The notes below the pieces were generated by a model that was not told the DNA's origin, did not search any database, and saw nothing but the letters and a program-made list of their open reading frames with translations. Positions 8,649-16,766 of a DNA stretch of 39,950 bases are shown piece after piece. Source of the DNA: Vulcanimicrobiia bacterium (GTDB lineage: Bacteria > Vulcanimicrobiota > Vulcanimicrobiia > Eremiobacterales > Eremiobacteraceae); assembly GCA_025450855.1 (NCBI GenBank), contig JANWLL010000119.1, positions 1-39,950 of the forward strand, read 5' to 3'. The position numbers were made by a program, and so were the translations under genes. The number at the start of each line of letters is the position of its first letter. Position 1 is the first letter of the stretch.

Positions 8649-10361
8649 GTGACGCTCGACGTCTGGCTCGTCGCGCGTCTCGCGACGGAGCTTCGAGACG
8701 CTCTCACCGGCGCCCGCGTGCGGAGCGTCACTGCCGGCGACGGCGGTATGCGGATCGCGTGCTATCGCCGCGGCCTCGCGGCGATCTTGCGCGCCACGCT
8801 CGGACCCGACGGTCCGCTCTTGGCGCTCCACTCCGATCCGGAGCCGGAAAACGAAAACGTCGCCGCGGGTTGGGCCGGGGGCGTGGCTCCGCTGCTGCGC
8901 GGATGCTCCGTCGAATCCGTCCAAGCCGTCCCGGACGACCGCATCGTATTCCTGGACGTCGTTTCTCGTTCCGCATTTGGCGTGCCTGCCCGCCATCGCG
9001 TCGCGTTCGAGCTCGAGCCGAACAAGGCGAACATCCTCGTGCTGCGACCCGCGGATGAGCAACGATGGCAGATCCTCGCTGCGGCGAAGGAGATCGAAGG
9101 AGCACACGGCGCCCGCAGCATCGACGTCGGCGAGCTATATCGGCTGCCGCCGCCGCGCACGCCGAAACTCGACGCGGCGTCATTCGCTTCGGCGATCGAT
9201 GCGCAAGGCGATCTCCAACCTCGCGCGATCGCGCGCCTTCTCGGCGAATTCGACGTCTCATGCACGCCGCCGCTCGCGCGCGACGTCGTCGAACGCGCGA
9301 CGGAGGGCGATGCCGGGGGACCGCTATCCGCCCGGCTCCTCGAGATCTGGGCGCCGCTGCGCGAACGCGTCGCAGCCGCTGCCGCCGATATCACGGCACC
9401 CGTCTTCGCGTGGGGATCCGGCGCAGTTCTCGACGTCGTCCACCTCATCGCGCTGTCGTGGCCGCCCGGGGATATGCGCAACTTCCCCGACCTCAACGAA
9501 GCGTGCGCACGATCGCAGTCGGCCGGCGACCGGAAACGCATGGCCCCCACCGAGGATGCGCTGCGCAAGCGTTTGCTCACGATGATCGAGCGTTGCGATG
9601 TGGAGCGGGCTTCGCTCGAAGCGGCGCAACGGCGAGCGGTCGAGGCGGAACGTTTGAAAGATGCCGGCGACGCGATCTACACGTACCTCGCCGACATCGA
9701 GCCACGAGCCGACTCGCTGTTGACGCCGGAAGGGCTGCGCGTCGAACTCGATCCGACGCTCACGCCGAAGGACAACGCCGCGGCGTACTTCCGCCGCTAC
9801 AAAAAAGCGAAGAGCGGCATGCCGCGCGTCGCGCAGCGTCTCGGCGTGCTCGAGCGCAACCGCACGTTCTGGGAGTCGCTGTTGTGGGAGCTCGACCGCG
9901 CCGCGTCGGACGGCCCGTCGGCGCTCGCGGCGATGTGCGAGGAGATCTCGGACGCGATCGGCCGCAAACGCGCGCCCGCAAAGCGTTCGGCATCGAAGCG
10001 CGCGGCGTCGCGGGTCGTCGACGTACCCGGCGGCGCGGTCGCGCACGTCGGCCGATCGCCGAAGGACAACGAGCGGGTGACGTTCACCGTCGGCGCGCCG
10101 AACGATCTCTGGTTTCACGCGCGCGGCGTTCCCGGGGCGCATGTCATCCTCAAGCTCCGCGATCCGCGCGACCGGCCCACCGACGAACAGATCGTCGCCG
10201 CGGCGTCTCTTGCCGCCGGTCAAAGCCGCGCCGCCGCCGCGTCGAAGGTCGAGGTCGACTTCACGCAACGCAAGCACGTCCGCAAGCAAGGCGGCGGCAG
10301 ACCTGGGCTCGTCTGGTACACGGATTTCCGGACGGTCCTCGTCGAGCCGCTGAAAGCCTAG
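8649..10361 (+). CDS. rqcH: RqcH/NFACT-family ribosome quality-control factor
   Basis: A 570-residue Rqc2-homologue. In bacteria RqcH binds stalled 50S-peptidyl-tRNA and adds alanine tails that target the chain for proteolysis. The N-terminal NFACT-N domain carries the tRNA-recruiting pair D97-R98 (in PDDRIVF, exactly the numbering used for Bacillus and Staphylococcus RqcH) and ELEPNKANILVL. A long central coiled-coil runs about 285-430, and the NFACT-R domain has NDLWFHARGVPGAHVIL. A C-terminal basic segment KRAPAKRSASKRAAS precedes it. GTG start at 8649; the TAG overlaps the queA stop on the other strand. ClpXP, encoded at 34962-36875, is a known destination of Ala-tailed proteins. Confidence 0.93.
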   Translation: MTLDVWLVARLATELRDALTGARVRSVTAGDGGMRIACYRRGLAAILRATLGPDGPLLALHSDPEPENENVAAGWAGGVAPLLRGCSVESVQAVPDDRIVFLDVVSRSAFGVPARHRVAFELEPNKANILVLRPADEQRWQILAAAKEIEGAHGARSIDVGELYRLPPPRTPKLDAASFASAIDAQGDLQPRAIARLLGEFDVSCTPPLARDVVERATEGDAGGPLSARLLEIWAPLRERVAAAAADITAPVFAWGSGAVLDVVHLIALSWPPGDMRNFPDLNEACARSQSAGDRKRMAPTEDALRKRLLTMIERCDVERASLEAAQRRAVEAERLKDAGDAIYTYLADIEPRADSLLTPEGLRVELDPTLTPKDNAAAYFRRYKKAKSGMPRVAQRLGVLERNRTFWESLLWELDRAASDGPSALAAMCEEISDAIGRKRAPAKRSASKRAASRVVDVPGGAVAHVGRSPKDNERVTFTVGAPNDLWFHARGVPGAHVILKLRDPRDRPTDEQIVAAASLAAGQSRAAAASKVEVDFTQRKHVRKQGGGRPGLVWYTDFRTVLVEPLKA

Positions 10362-11446
10362 CGGTCCGATAGGGTTCGGTCATCGACTTGCGCCAGTTCG
10401 ACGAACATCGCGTCGCCGAACGAATAGAATCTGTATCCGTTCGCGATCGCATCGGCGTATGCGGCGAGCACGCGCTCGCGCCCGGCGAAGGCGCTGACGA
10501 GCATGAGCAGCGTCGAACGCGGCAGATGGAAGTTCGTCAGCAGCGCGTCGGCGGTCCGGAAGCGATACGGCGGATAGATGAATATCGACGTCTCTCGTTC
10601 GCCGGACTCGATGGCGCCGTCCGCGCGCGCCGCTGCCTCGAGCGCACGCAAGACGGTCGTGCCGACCGCGATGACGCGTTTTCCCGCGGAACGCGTCGCT
10701 TCTATGGCTGCTGCCGCGGCCGCGGGGATCTCGTAGCGTTCGGCGTGCATGTGATGCGCCCGGACGTCGTCGGCTTTGACCGGGCGGAACGTGCCTGCGC
10801 CGACGTGAAGAGTGAGCACCGTCCATCCGATGCCCCGTCCGCGAAGCGTCTCGATCGTCTCCTCGGTGAAATGAAGACCCGCGGTCGGCGCCGCTACCGA
10901 GCCCTCTGTCGCGGCGTAGACCGTCTGGTAGCGCTCGTCGGCGTCCGCCGGCGGAGCGTGGATGTACGGCGGCAGCGGCAGATCGCCGAAGCGCGCCATC
11001 GCTTCGGAGACGCCGATACCGTAAAAGCGGACGATGCGGTTGCCGCCGGCCGCCCAGTCGACGATCTCGATGCCGCACTCGGGGGCGAGCGTGAGGCGGT
11101 CGCCCTTGCGGATCCTTTTGCCGGGGCGCGCCATCGCTTCCCAGCACTCCGGCTGCGCGGCCGGATGGAGCAGGAGCACCTCGGCTCGACCACCTTCGCG
11201 GCGGCGAGGGTGGAATCGCGCCCGCAGCACTTTCGCGTCGTTCGCCACCAGGAGATCGCCCGGCTCGACGACCTCGGCGATGTCGGCGAACTTGACGTGA
11301 CGGATAGGCCCGGTCCGAGGCAGCACGAGGAGCCGCGATGCGTCGCGCCGATCGGCGGGTCGCTGCGCTACGAGCGCTTCGGGGAGGATGTAGTCGAAAG
11401 CATCCGTGCGGAATTCTGCAGGCGTCTTTTCGTCATCCATCCTCAT
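10358..11446 (-). CDS. queA: S-adenosylmethionine:tRNA ribosyltransferase-isomerase
   Basis: A 362-residue QueA, which transfers and isomerises the ribosyl moiety of SAM onto preQ1 in tRNA to form epoxyqueuosine. Conserved segments include FDYILPEALVAQRPADRRDASRLL, PGDLLVANDAKVLRARF, EGSVAAPTAGLHFTEE, LTLHVGAGTFRPV and TNFHLPRSTLLMLVSAF. Start ATG at 11444-11446 lies inside the end of the PilZ gene; a second ATG six bases on (11438-11440) is equally possible. The order ruvB-spoIID-pilZ-queA keeps the common ruv-queA linkage. Its TAG overlaps the convergent rqcH stop. Confidence 0.97.
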   Translation of the reverse strand: MRMDDEKTPAEFRTDAFDYILPEALVAQRPADRRDASRLLVLPRTGPIRHVKFADIAEVVEPGDLLVANDAKVLRARFHPRRREGGRAEVLLLHPAAQPECWEAMARPGKRIRKGDRLTLAPECGIEIVDWAAGGNRIVRFYGIGVSEAMARFGDLPLPPYIHAPPADADERYQTVYAATEGSVAAPTAGLHFTEETIETLRGRGIGWTVLTLHVGAGTFRPVKADDVRAHHMHAERYEIPAAAAAAIEATRSAGKRVIAVGTTVLRALEAAARADGAIESGERETSIFIYPPYRFRTADALLTNFHLPRSTLLMLVSAFAGRERVLAAYADAIANGYRFYSFGDAMFVELAQVDDRTLSDR

Positions 11447-11774
11447 CCGCCGACTGCGACCGCCATGACGCCAGTTTATCGGCCAGCGCGTCGCGATGGA
11501 CCGCGCTGAGCCCCTCGAGCTCGACGCCGACGATCTGACGGTCGTCGGCCTTCGACGGCGTGCACCACCTTACGACGCCCGTCATCGCACCGTCCGCGAT
11601 CTCCGCGATCGCGAACCGCAGCTTCGATCCGAGCGCGAACGGATCGTCGCACAAGATGCCGATGCCGCCCTCGCAGATGTCGAGCGTCATCGCAGCGATG
11701 GGATTCGCGCCGCCCGGGTCGATGATGACGGGGAGCTCTTTGCGGCATCGCTCCCACCGCCGACGCTGGACCAT
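11433..11774 (-). CDS. PilZ-domain protein
   Basis: A single-domain PilZ protein of 113 residues, the fold that binds cyclic di-GMP. The arginine motif RxxxR is present as R5-R9 (RRWER). The second motif, usually D/N-x-S-x-x-G, reads DICEGG, with Cys where Ser is expected. The rest (GIGILCDDPFALGSKLRFAI and TGVVRWC) is the normal beta-barrel. It could be a c-di-GMP receptor acting on the pilus genes elsewhere in the window, or a non-binding variant. It starts 4 bases after the spoIID stop and overlaps queA by 14 bases. Confidence 0.85.
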   Translation of the reverse strand: MVQRRRWERCRKELPVIIDPGGANPIAAMTLDICEGGIGILCDDPFALGSKLRFAIAEIADGAMTGVVRWCTPSKADDRQIVGVELEGLSAVHRDALADKLASWRSQSADEDG

Positions 11775-11778
11775 CGCG

Positions 11779-12927
11779 CTACCTCGTCGCGAGCCTGTCC
11801 GCTATGCTCGCGAACTGGACGCCATGGTAGTAGAACTCGAGGATCTCGTGAGCGCTCTTGCCGGCTTCCGCCATGCCGCGAGCGCCCCACTGTGCCATGC
11901 CGACGCCGTGGCCGAACCCCTCGCCGGATATGCGGATGACGCCGCCGCGTACGGAGATCGAGTCGATGCGCGTGCTCCGCACGACGTGGTTCCCAGCGAG
12001 CGCGCGGAACGTCGTCGCCGGTATGACGCGCGCGTCTTTGCTTCCGCTTATCGCCACGCTGAGCGCACGGCCCGACTCGTCGCGCGATCCGACCGCGACC
12101 GAAACGATCGAGCCGAGGTCGCCGAAGCTCGCGCGAAGGGCCGAAGCGAACGTCTGAGCGTCGACGGACGCGCTCCATCCGTCGTCCGGCGAGGTCGTGC
12201 AGTACGGATCGCGCTGCGCGACGAGATAGGGTTGTGGGTCGGCGAGCGCGTCGCCGCCGCTCGTATAGCCGCCGTCGCAGCTCGAATAGTATGCGTGTAC
12301 GACGTCGGCGCCTGCGATGAGGATCTTGCCGCGCGTGGAGCTCACCGCCGACACGACCGAAGGCGTTTCCGCCGCGACTCCTTTGTAGGCCTGGTCTTGT
12401 TCGCCGGCTCGCAAATCGTAGCCGAGCCACTCGCGGGTGCCCAGATTCGCGACCGCATACGTCCTCGCGACGATCGCCTGCGCTTGCAAGGCGGCTTGCG
12501 GCCAGGACGGGTCCATCTCGCTTCCGACGACTCCGTCGAGGTAGCGCTCGAGATCGACGACGTTGATGACGTCGATCGACCCGTCCGAAGCCGTCTGGAC
12601 GATCGCCGCGCCGCGATAGACCGTGCCGTCGATCGCGAGCGGATAGCGGGGATCGGCCGGTGCGACGACGATCGCGCTGCCCGCTTGGATAGCGCCGGCG
12701 AGGAGCAGACCGCCGGCGTTCGGGCGCACGTCGAGCACCGTCGTCACGTCCGGTTCGACGTACGGACTTCCGCTCGAAGCGTTCGGAGGCCTCACGGTGA
12801 GTCCGCCTTCGGATGAGAGCACGGTCCGGAACTGGTCGCGCAACAGCGATACGCGGATCGGCGTGTCGTCGGCCAGGGCCGGGCTTGCCCACAGGACGAC
12901 GAGAAGCGCCGCGAGTGCGGCTCTCAC
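11779..12927 (-). CDS. SpoIID/LytB-domain lytic transglycosylase, secreted
   Basis: A 382-residue exported protein with a signal peptide (about 1-19, cleavage near ALA-DD). The SpoIID domain begins about 120, with the catalytic-type segment VVGSEMDPSWPQAALQAQAI (E137 is the expected general acid), RTYA, the Cys-containing YYSSCDGGYTSGG, and the C-terminal GEGFGHGVGMAQWGARGMAE. SpoIID strips glycan strands of denuded peptidoglycan by lytic transglycosylation; in non-sporulating bacteria homologues act in wall remodelling. A GTG start overlaps the ruvB stop as GTGA. Nothing else here suggests sporulation, so spoIID should be read as a domain name. Confidence 0.92.
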   Translation of the reverse strand: MRAALAALLVVLWASPALADDTPIRVSLLRDQFRTVLSSEGGLTVRPPNASSGSPYVEPDVTTVLDVRPNAGGLLLAGAIQAGSAIVVAPADPRYPLAIDGTVYRGAAIVQTASDGSIDVINVVDLERYLDGVVGSEMDPSWPQAALQAQAIVARTYAVANLGTREWLGYDLRAGEQDQAYKGVAAETPSVVSAVSSTRGKILIAGADVVHAYYSSCDGGYTSGGDALADPQPYLVAQRDPYCTTSPDDGWSASVDAQTFASALRASFGDLGSIVSVAVGSRDESGRALSVAISGSKDARVIPATTFRALAGNHVVRSTRIDSISVRGGVIRISGEGFGHGVGMAQWGARGMAEAGKSAHEILEFYYHGVQFASIADRLATR

Positions 12928-13991
12928 AGCAGGCGGGGCTGTCCGGCTTCGTCGTGCCCTATGTGTGCTCGCGCCTGTGGCGTCGCGCGCCGGCCGTTCG
13001 CCGACCGCTGCACGAAGCCGATCTGGATGAGATACGGCTCGACGACGTCGATGAGCGTGTTCTCCTCTTCGTTGAGGCTCGCAGCGAGCGCGCCGATGCC
13101 GACCGGACCGCCGCGATATTGGACGACGAGCGCGTTCAAGAACGCGCGATCGAGCGCGTCGAGCCCGAGCAGGTCGATCCGCTCGAGCTCGAGTGCCGCC
13201 TTCGCGATCTGGCGATCGATGCGGCCGTCGGCTTTCACTTCCGCGAAGTCGCGGACGCGACGCAGCAAGCGGTTTGCGATCCGGGGCGTTCCGCGCGCGC
13301 GCCCCGCTATCTCCTCGCAGCCGCCGGCGTCGATCGCGACGCCGAGCACCGTCGCCGAATGCGCGACGATTTTCGTGAGATCCGCCGGCGTGTAATATTC
13401 GAGGTGGTGGACGATGCCGAAGCGATCGCGCAGCGGCGCGGTCAGCATGCCCGCACGCGTCGTCGCCCCGATGAGCGTGAAGCGCTGGAGGTTGATCTTG
13501 ATCGTCTTCGCGTACGCGCCTTTGTCGACCATGAAGTCGATCGCGAAGTCCTCCATCGCCGGATAGAGGAACTCTTCCACGACACGGCTCAGGCGGTGGA
13601 TCTCGTCGATGAAAAGCACGTCGCCGCGCTCGAGATTCGTCAGGATACCGACGAGATCGCCCGGCCGCTCGAGGGTCGGGCCGGACACTTGACGGAACGT
13701 CGCGCCGAGCTCGCGTGCCACGATGTTCGCGAGCGTCGTCTTGCCGAGGCCCGGCGGTCCGTGGAGGAGGACGTGCTCGAGAGGTTCGGCCCGGCGCTTT
13801 GCCGCCTCGATCGACACCTTGATGTTCTCGACGATCCCGTGCTGCCCGACGTAGTGCTCGAACCCGGTGGGTCGCAAGGTGACGGTGATGATCTCGTCTT
13901 CGATCGTCTCGGTCGCGCTCACGACGGCGTGACGCGACGGCGGCGGCTCCTCGCGCTGCTCTTCGCCCCGGACGGTCGGTTTACGCGGCAT
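12924..13991 (-). CDS. ruvB: Holliday junction branch-migration ATPase RuvB
   Basis: A 355-residue AAA+ motor that drives branch migration with RuvA. After a 35-residue acidic/proline-rich lead the core starts at LRPTGFEHYVGQ; Walker A GPPGLGKTTLA, Walker B VLFIDEIHRL, sensor GATTRAGMLTAPLRDRFG with the arginine finger, and the winged-helix end with RGTPRIANRLLRRVRDFA are intact. I chose ATG 13989-13991 (MPRKPTVRG); a longer frame upstream has no family similarity. In most genomes ruvB follows ruvC-ruvA directly. Here three plus-strand membrane-protein genes lie between ruvA and ruvB. Confidence 0.97.
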   Translation of the reverse strand: MPRKPTVRGEEQREEPPPSRHAVVSATETIEDEIITVTLRPTGFEHYVGQHGIVENIKVSIEAAKRRAEPLEHVLLHGPPGLGKTTLANIVARELGATFRQVSGPTLERPGDLVGILTNLERGDVLFIDEIHRLSRVVEEFLYPAMEDFAIDFMVDKGAYAKTIKINLQRFTLIGATTRAGMLTAPLRDRFGIVHHLEYYTPADLTKIVAHSATVLGVAIDAGGCEEIAGRARGTPRIANRLLRRVRDFAEVKADGRIDRQIAKAALELERIDLLGLDALDRAFLNALVVQYRGGPVGIGALAASLNEEENTLIDVVEPYLIQIGFVQRSANGRRATPQARAHIGHDEAGQPRLL

Positions 13992-14071
13992 GTCGGGTGA
14001 TTGGTTTCCGCTCGCGCGCTGCACGCCCTTCGCCCAAGGTCTCCCCAGGCGCGGACAGCGAATCACTGCGC

Positions 14072-14527
14072 ATGAACCCGGTGCTGCAGCAGCGATTAGC
14101 ACGCTCGGCTAATTGGTTTTATTGGATCGCCGGCTTGTCGCTCGTCAATGTATTCGCGGCCAAGTCGAGCTTCCAGTTCGTCCTCGGCTCGGGCGCGGTC
14201 GAGGCCGCGCCTGCGTTCGGGACCACCGCCGCGATCGTCGTCGACGTCTGCGTCATCGGCGGCTTCGCGATCCTCGGCTTTCTCGCGGCACGCCGCCACA
14301 CGTGGGCGTTCATCCTTGGCATGGTCCTCTACGCGCTCGACGGCCTGATCTTTTTGGTCGCAGGGGACTACATCGCCGCCGCCTTCCACGCGTTCGTGCT
14401 TTACGTTCTCTTCCTCGGCGCGCACGCTTCGATCGCCCTCAACAGCATGCCGGTCGAGCGCAGGGCTATGGTCATGCCGCACGCGAGCCCGACTACCGAC
14501 GGACCCGCTCCGCCGCCGCCGGCCTGA
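14072..14527 (+). CDS. Four-helix membrane protein, tandem paralogue 1
   Basis: A 151-residue protein with four membrane helices (about 13-33, 50-72, 77-99, 104-127), a conserved FVLGSGAV in the first loop, a DGLIFLVAGD motif in helix 3, FHAFVLY at the start of helix 4 and a Pro-rich tail PAPPPPA. The RSANWFYWIAGLSLVN start resembles a small uncharacterised membrane family seen in several soil phyla (from memory, not searched). ATG 14072 was chosen over an upstream ATG because the hydrophobic family start follows at once. It is the first of three co-directional paralogues, with a 9-base gap to the next. Confidence 0.8.
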   Translation: MNPVLQQRLARSANWFYWIAGLSLVNVFAAKSSFQFVLGSGAVEAAPAFGTTAAIVVDVCVIGGFAILGFLAARRHTWAFILGMVLYALDGLIFLVAGDYIAAAFHAFVLYVLFLGAHASIALNSMPVERRAMVMPHASPTTDGPAPPPPA

Positions 14528-14536
14528 CGCAGCGCA

Positions 14537-15115
14537 ATGGGACTCGACCGGCAGATCTCATTCGCATCGAAGACGCTCTTTTTCATCGCCGCCGTTTCGG
14601 TCATCCATATCTGGACGAGCGGACTCATGCTCGTCACGTGGTCGCTCGGATCGGGATTCGTCGACCTCGGCTCCGCATACGTCATCGGGGGCCAGCCAAT
14701 TTTGGGGTATGCCCTTGAGGTCACCGGCAGCTCAGGCTTTATCATACTCGGCTTGGGCGTCTCATGTCGCAACGCGATCGTCACCGCCGTCGCGCTGTTG
14801 TTCCTCATCGTCGACTGCCTCGTACTTTTCTACAAACTCGCACCCATCGGCGCTCCCGCGGCATCGATCGGGATATTGGCCAGCTTCCTCGTCGTGTTCC
14901 ACGCGATCGTGTGGTGGTGCGTGTTCCGAGCGTTTTGGGCAGCCCGGCAGTATCGCGTCAACTCCGCCGTCGTCCGCCGCCTCGGATTCGAGACGGAGCT
15001 GAGGCGGCGGTTAGCGGATTCCGACGAGGTGCCGCCGCCCGCCGCTACGTTCGACACCCGCTTTCGCGGCATCACGCCGAGCGGACCGGCCTCGCCGCCG
15101 CAGCCTCAGGGCTAG
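14537..15115 (+). CDS. Four-helix membrane protein, tandem paralogue 2
   Basis: A 192-residue relative of its neighbours, with four helices, WSLGSGFVDLG in the first loop, LIVDCLVLFYK in helix 3 and VVFHAIVWW at the start of helix 4. After the membrane part comes a cytoplasmic tail of about 60 residues: NSAVVRRLGFETELRRRL, then acidic ADSDEVPPP, AATFDTRFRGITPSGP. The third paralogue has the matching tail. The AATFDTRF / AATFEARY element is shared only by paralogues 2 and 3. Its start ATGGGACTC and the short upstream spacer also resemble those of paralogue 3. Function unknown. Confidence 0.8.
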   Translation: MGLDRQISFASKTLFFIAAVSVIHIWTSGLMLVTWSLGSGFVDLGSAYVIGGQPILGYALEVTGSSGFIILGLGVSCRNAIVTAVALLFLIVDCLVLFYKLAPIGAPAASIGILASFLVVFHAIVWWCVFRAFWAARQYRVNSAVVRRLGFETELRRRLADSDEVPPPAATFDTRFRGITPSGPASPPQPQG

Positions 15116-15126
15116 CGCAGTCACGC

Positions 15127-15669
15127 ATGGGACTCTCGCAGCGGATCGACCGCAGCACGCTCGCACTCTACGTTCTGGGCATTTACGGCCTTGTCGTTTC
15201 TGCCTTTGGGGGGACGGCGGGCCGGATAGCGTTTCTCTTCGGATCGGGGATGGTCACTTTCGGGCAGCAAATCGAGGCCGTCGCGCCGAGCCCGATGGCG
15301 ACAGAGCTCAAGTACGGCGCGGTCTTCATGTTCTTCGCGCTGTCGTATGCCGTTCACCGAAGGATGAGGTGGGCGGCGGTCCTGGCGATCGCGTTCGTCG
15401 CATTCGACGGCGCATTCCTGTACGTATTTGCCGGCGACGTAGGTTCCGGGATGTGGTGGAGCTTAGAGCTGCCGTTTCACGCGCTCACCTGCTGGTGGAC
15501 GTTCGACGCCCTCCTCGCGATGCTGGAATGGCGCACGAACCAGGACGTCGTACGCAGCATCGACGTCGAATTGGAGCTGAAGCACCGGCTCGAAGACACC
15601 GATGCTCCGGCCCCGCAAGCGGCGACGTTCGAGGCGCGCTACCGCCCGCTTCCGCCAGGAGCGATCTAA
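15127..15669 (+). CDS. Four-helix membrane protein, tandem paralogue 3
   Basis: A 180-residue paralogue. Helices at about 9-28, 61-80, 82-104 and 110-134; FLFGSGMVTFG in the first loop, FVAFDGAFLYVFAGD in helix 3, PFHALTCWW opening helix 4, then a soluble tail with IDVELELKHRLEDTDAPAP and AATFEARYRPLPPGA. The conserved GSG-x-V, acidic residue in helix 3 and FHA triad across all three copies indicate common descent and probably a shared hetero-oligomer. ATG 15127 follows the previous stop by 11 bases. The TAA overlaps the ruvA stop on the other strand. No known domain recognised. Confidence 0.8.
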   Translation: MGLSQRIDRSTLALYVLGIYGLVVSAFGGTAGRIAFLFGSGMVTFGQQIEAVAPSPMATELKYGAVFMFFALSYAVHRRMRWAAVLAIAFVAFDGAFLYVFAGDVGSGMWWSLELPFHALTCWWTFDALLAMLEWRTNQDVVRSIDVELELKHRLEDTDAPAPQAATFEARYRPLPPGAI

Positions 15670-16286
15670 GGTCTCGCCTGGCGGCGGTAGATCTCGGTGA
15701 GCAGCTCCTCGGCCGTCGTGACCTTGCCGCTGCTACCGAGCGCTTCGCGCGCCATCTTTTCCGCCTCTTGCGGCTTGTACTGGAGCTGCAGCAGCACGTC
15801 GATCGCCTCGGCGACGAAATCCGGGGCCGGTTCCTTCTTCTTCTCCGGCTCGCCGCGGATGAGCCCAAAGCGCGCGACTTTGCCTTGCAGCTTGGCGACG
15901 ATGTCCTTCGCCTTCTGCTCGCCGATGCCGGGAAGCCGCCGCAAGCTCGCGGTATCGCCCGCGTCGATGTAGCGCGCGATCTCGGCCATCGGCTTCGAAA
16001 ACGCTCGTGCCGCCGTTTTCGGTCCGACGCTCGCGACGGTCAGCAGCGCTTCGAAGAACTCACGCTCGATCGCGTTGGTGAACCCGACGTACATCGCGGA
16101 TCCGCGGTTGCCGTCGATCTGCATGTACGAGAACACCTCGAGCTTGATCGGCCCGCCCGGGCGGACGTTCGCGACCTTTTCCCGCACGCACGCGGGCAGC
16201 ATGATCTCGTAGCAGAGGCCGCCCGCGTCCACGAGCGCCGCTTCCTCCGTGAGCTCGGCGAGTTTGCCTTCGATGCGGGAGAACAT
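15666..16286 (-). CDS. ruvA: Holliday junction-binding protein RuvA
   Basis: A 206-residue RuvA, the tetrameric junction-binding partner of RuvB. Domain I (OB fold) starts MFSRIEGKLAEL; domain II has the helix-hairpin-helix pairs LLTVASVGPKTAARAFS and LRRLPGIGEQKAKDIVAKL; domain III (about 155-206) contacts RuvB. An unusual charged linker GEPEKKKEPAP joins domains II and III. The ATG overlaps the ruvC TGA by one base (TGATG), so ruvC and ruvA are coupled. It ends convergently against the membrane-protein trio, which separates it from ruvB. Confidence 0.96.
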   Translation of the reverse strand: MFSRIEGKLAELTEEAALVDAGGLCYEIMLPACVREKVANVRPGGPIKLEVFSYMQIDGNRGSAMYVGFTNAIEREFFEALLTVASVGPKTAARAFSKPMAEIARYIDAGDTASLRRLPGIGEQKAKDIVAKLQGKVARFGLIRGEPEKKKEPAPDFVAEAIDVLLQLQYKPQEAEKMAREALGSSGKVTTAEELLTEIYRRQARP

Positions 16287-16765
16287 CAGCGTCCGTCCGT
16301 CCTGCGCAGGTAGGCGATCGCAAGCGCGAGCGCGTCGGTGACGTCCGCCGGCGCGGGCGGTTTGCGCAGCTTCAGCGCCTGGACGACCATCGCCGCGACC
16401 TGATCTTTCGTCGCTGCGCCGCGTCCGACAAGCGCACGCTTCACCGCGGTCGCCGCGTAGTCGTGCACCGGCAAGCCTGCGATCGCGGCGGCGCATACCA
16501 GTGCACCCCGCGCGTGCGCCATGAGGATGGCGGTGCGCGGGTACGCCGTCCGAGCGAAGACCTCTTCGACGATCATGACGTCCGGCCGGAACGTCGAGAT
16601 GACGTCTTCGATGCCGCGCTGCAGCTCGGCGAGGCGCTCTGACAAACACGAACCCTTGCCGGGCGTGATGGTACCGCCTTCGAGAAGCCGCAAGCCGGCA
16701 CCGTTGCGTTCGACGACGCCGTAGCCGGTGATGTGGAGGCTTGGGTCGACACCGAGGACGCGCAT
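16286..16765 (-). CDS. ruvC: Holliday junction resolvase RuvC
   Basis: A 159-residue RNase H-fold endonuclease that cuts Holliday junctions in complex with RuvAB. Catalytic carboxylates are visible as D7 (GVDPS), E67/E68 (IVEEVF), D141 and D144 (ADVTDALALA). The junction-binding helix with GAATKDQVAAMV is intact and the length is standard. ATG 16763-16765 lies one base after the DUF4760-like gene, so ruvC is carried on the long transcript that begins with pyrR. Confidence 0.97.
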   Translation of the reverse strand: MRVLGVDPSLHITGYGVVERNGAGLRLLEGGTITPGKGSCLSERLAELQRGIEDVISTFRPDVMIVEEVFARTAYPRTAILMAHARGALVCAAAIAGLPVHDYAATAVKRALVGRGAATKDQVAAMVVQALKLRKPPAPADVTDALALAIAYLRRTDGR

Positions 16766-16766
16766 A

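Noticed and set aside
11779-12927. Evidence for sporulation from the SpoIID domain
   Set aside because: SpoIID/LytB domains occur in many non-sporulating bacteria, and no other sporulation gene is present.
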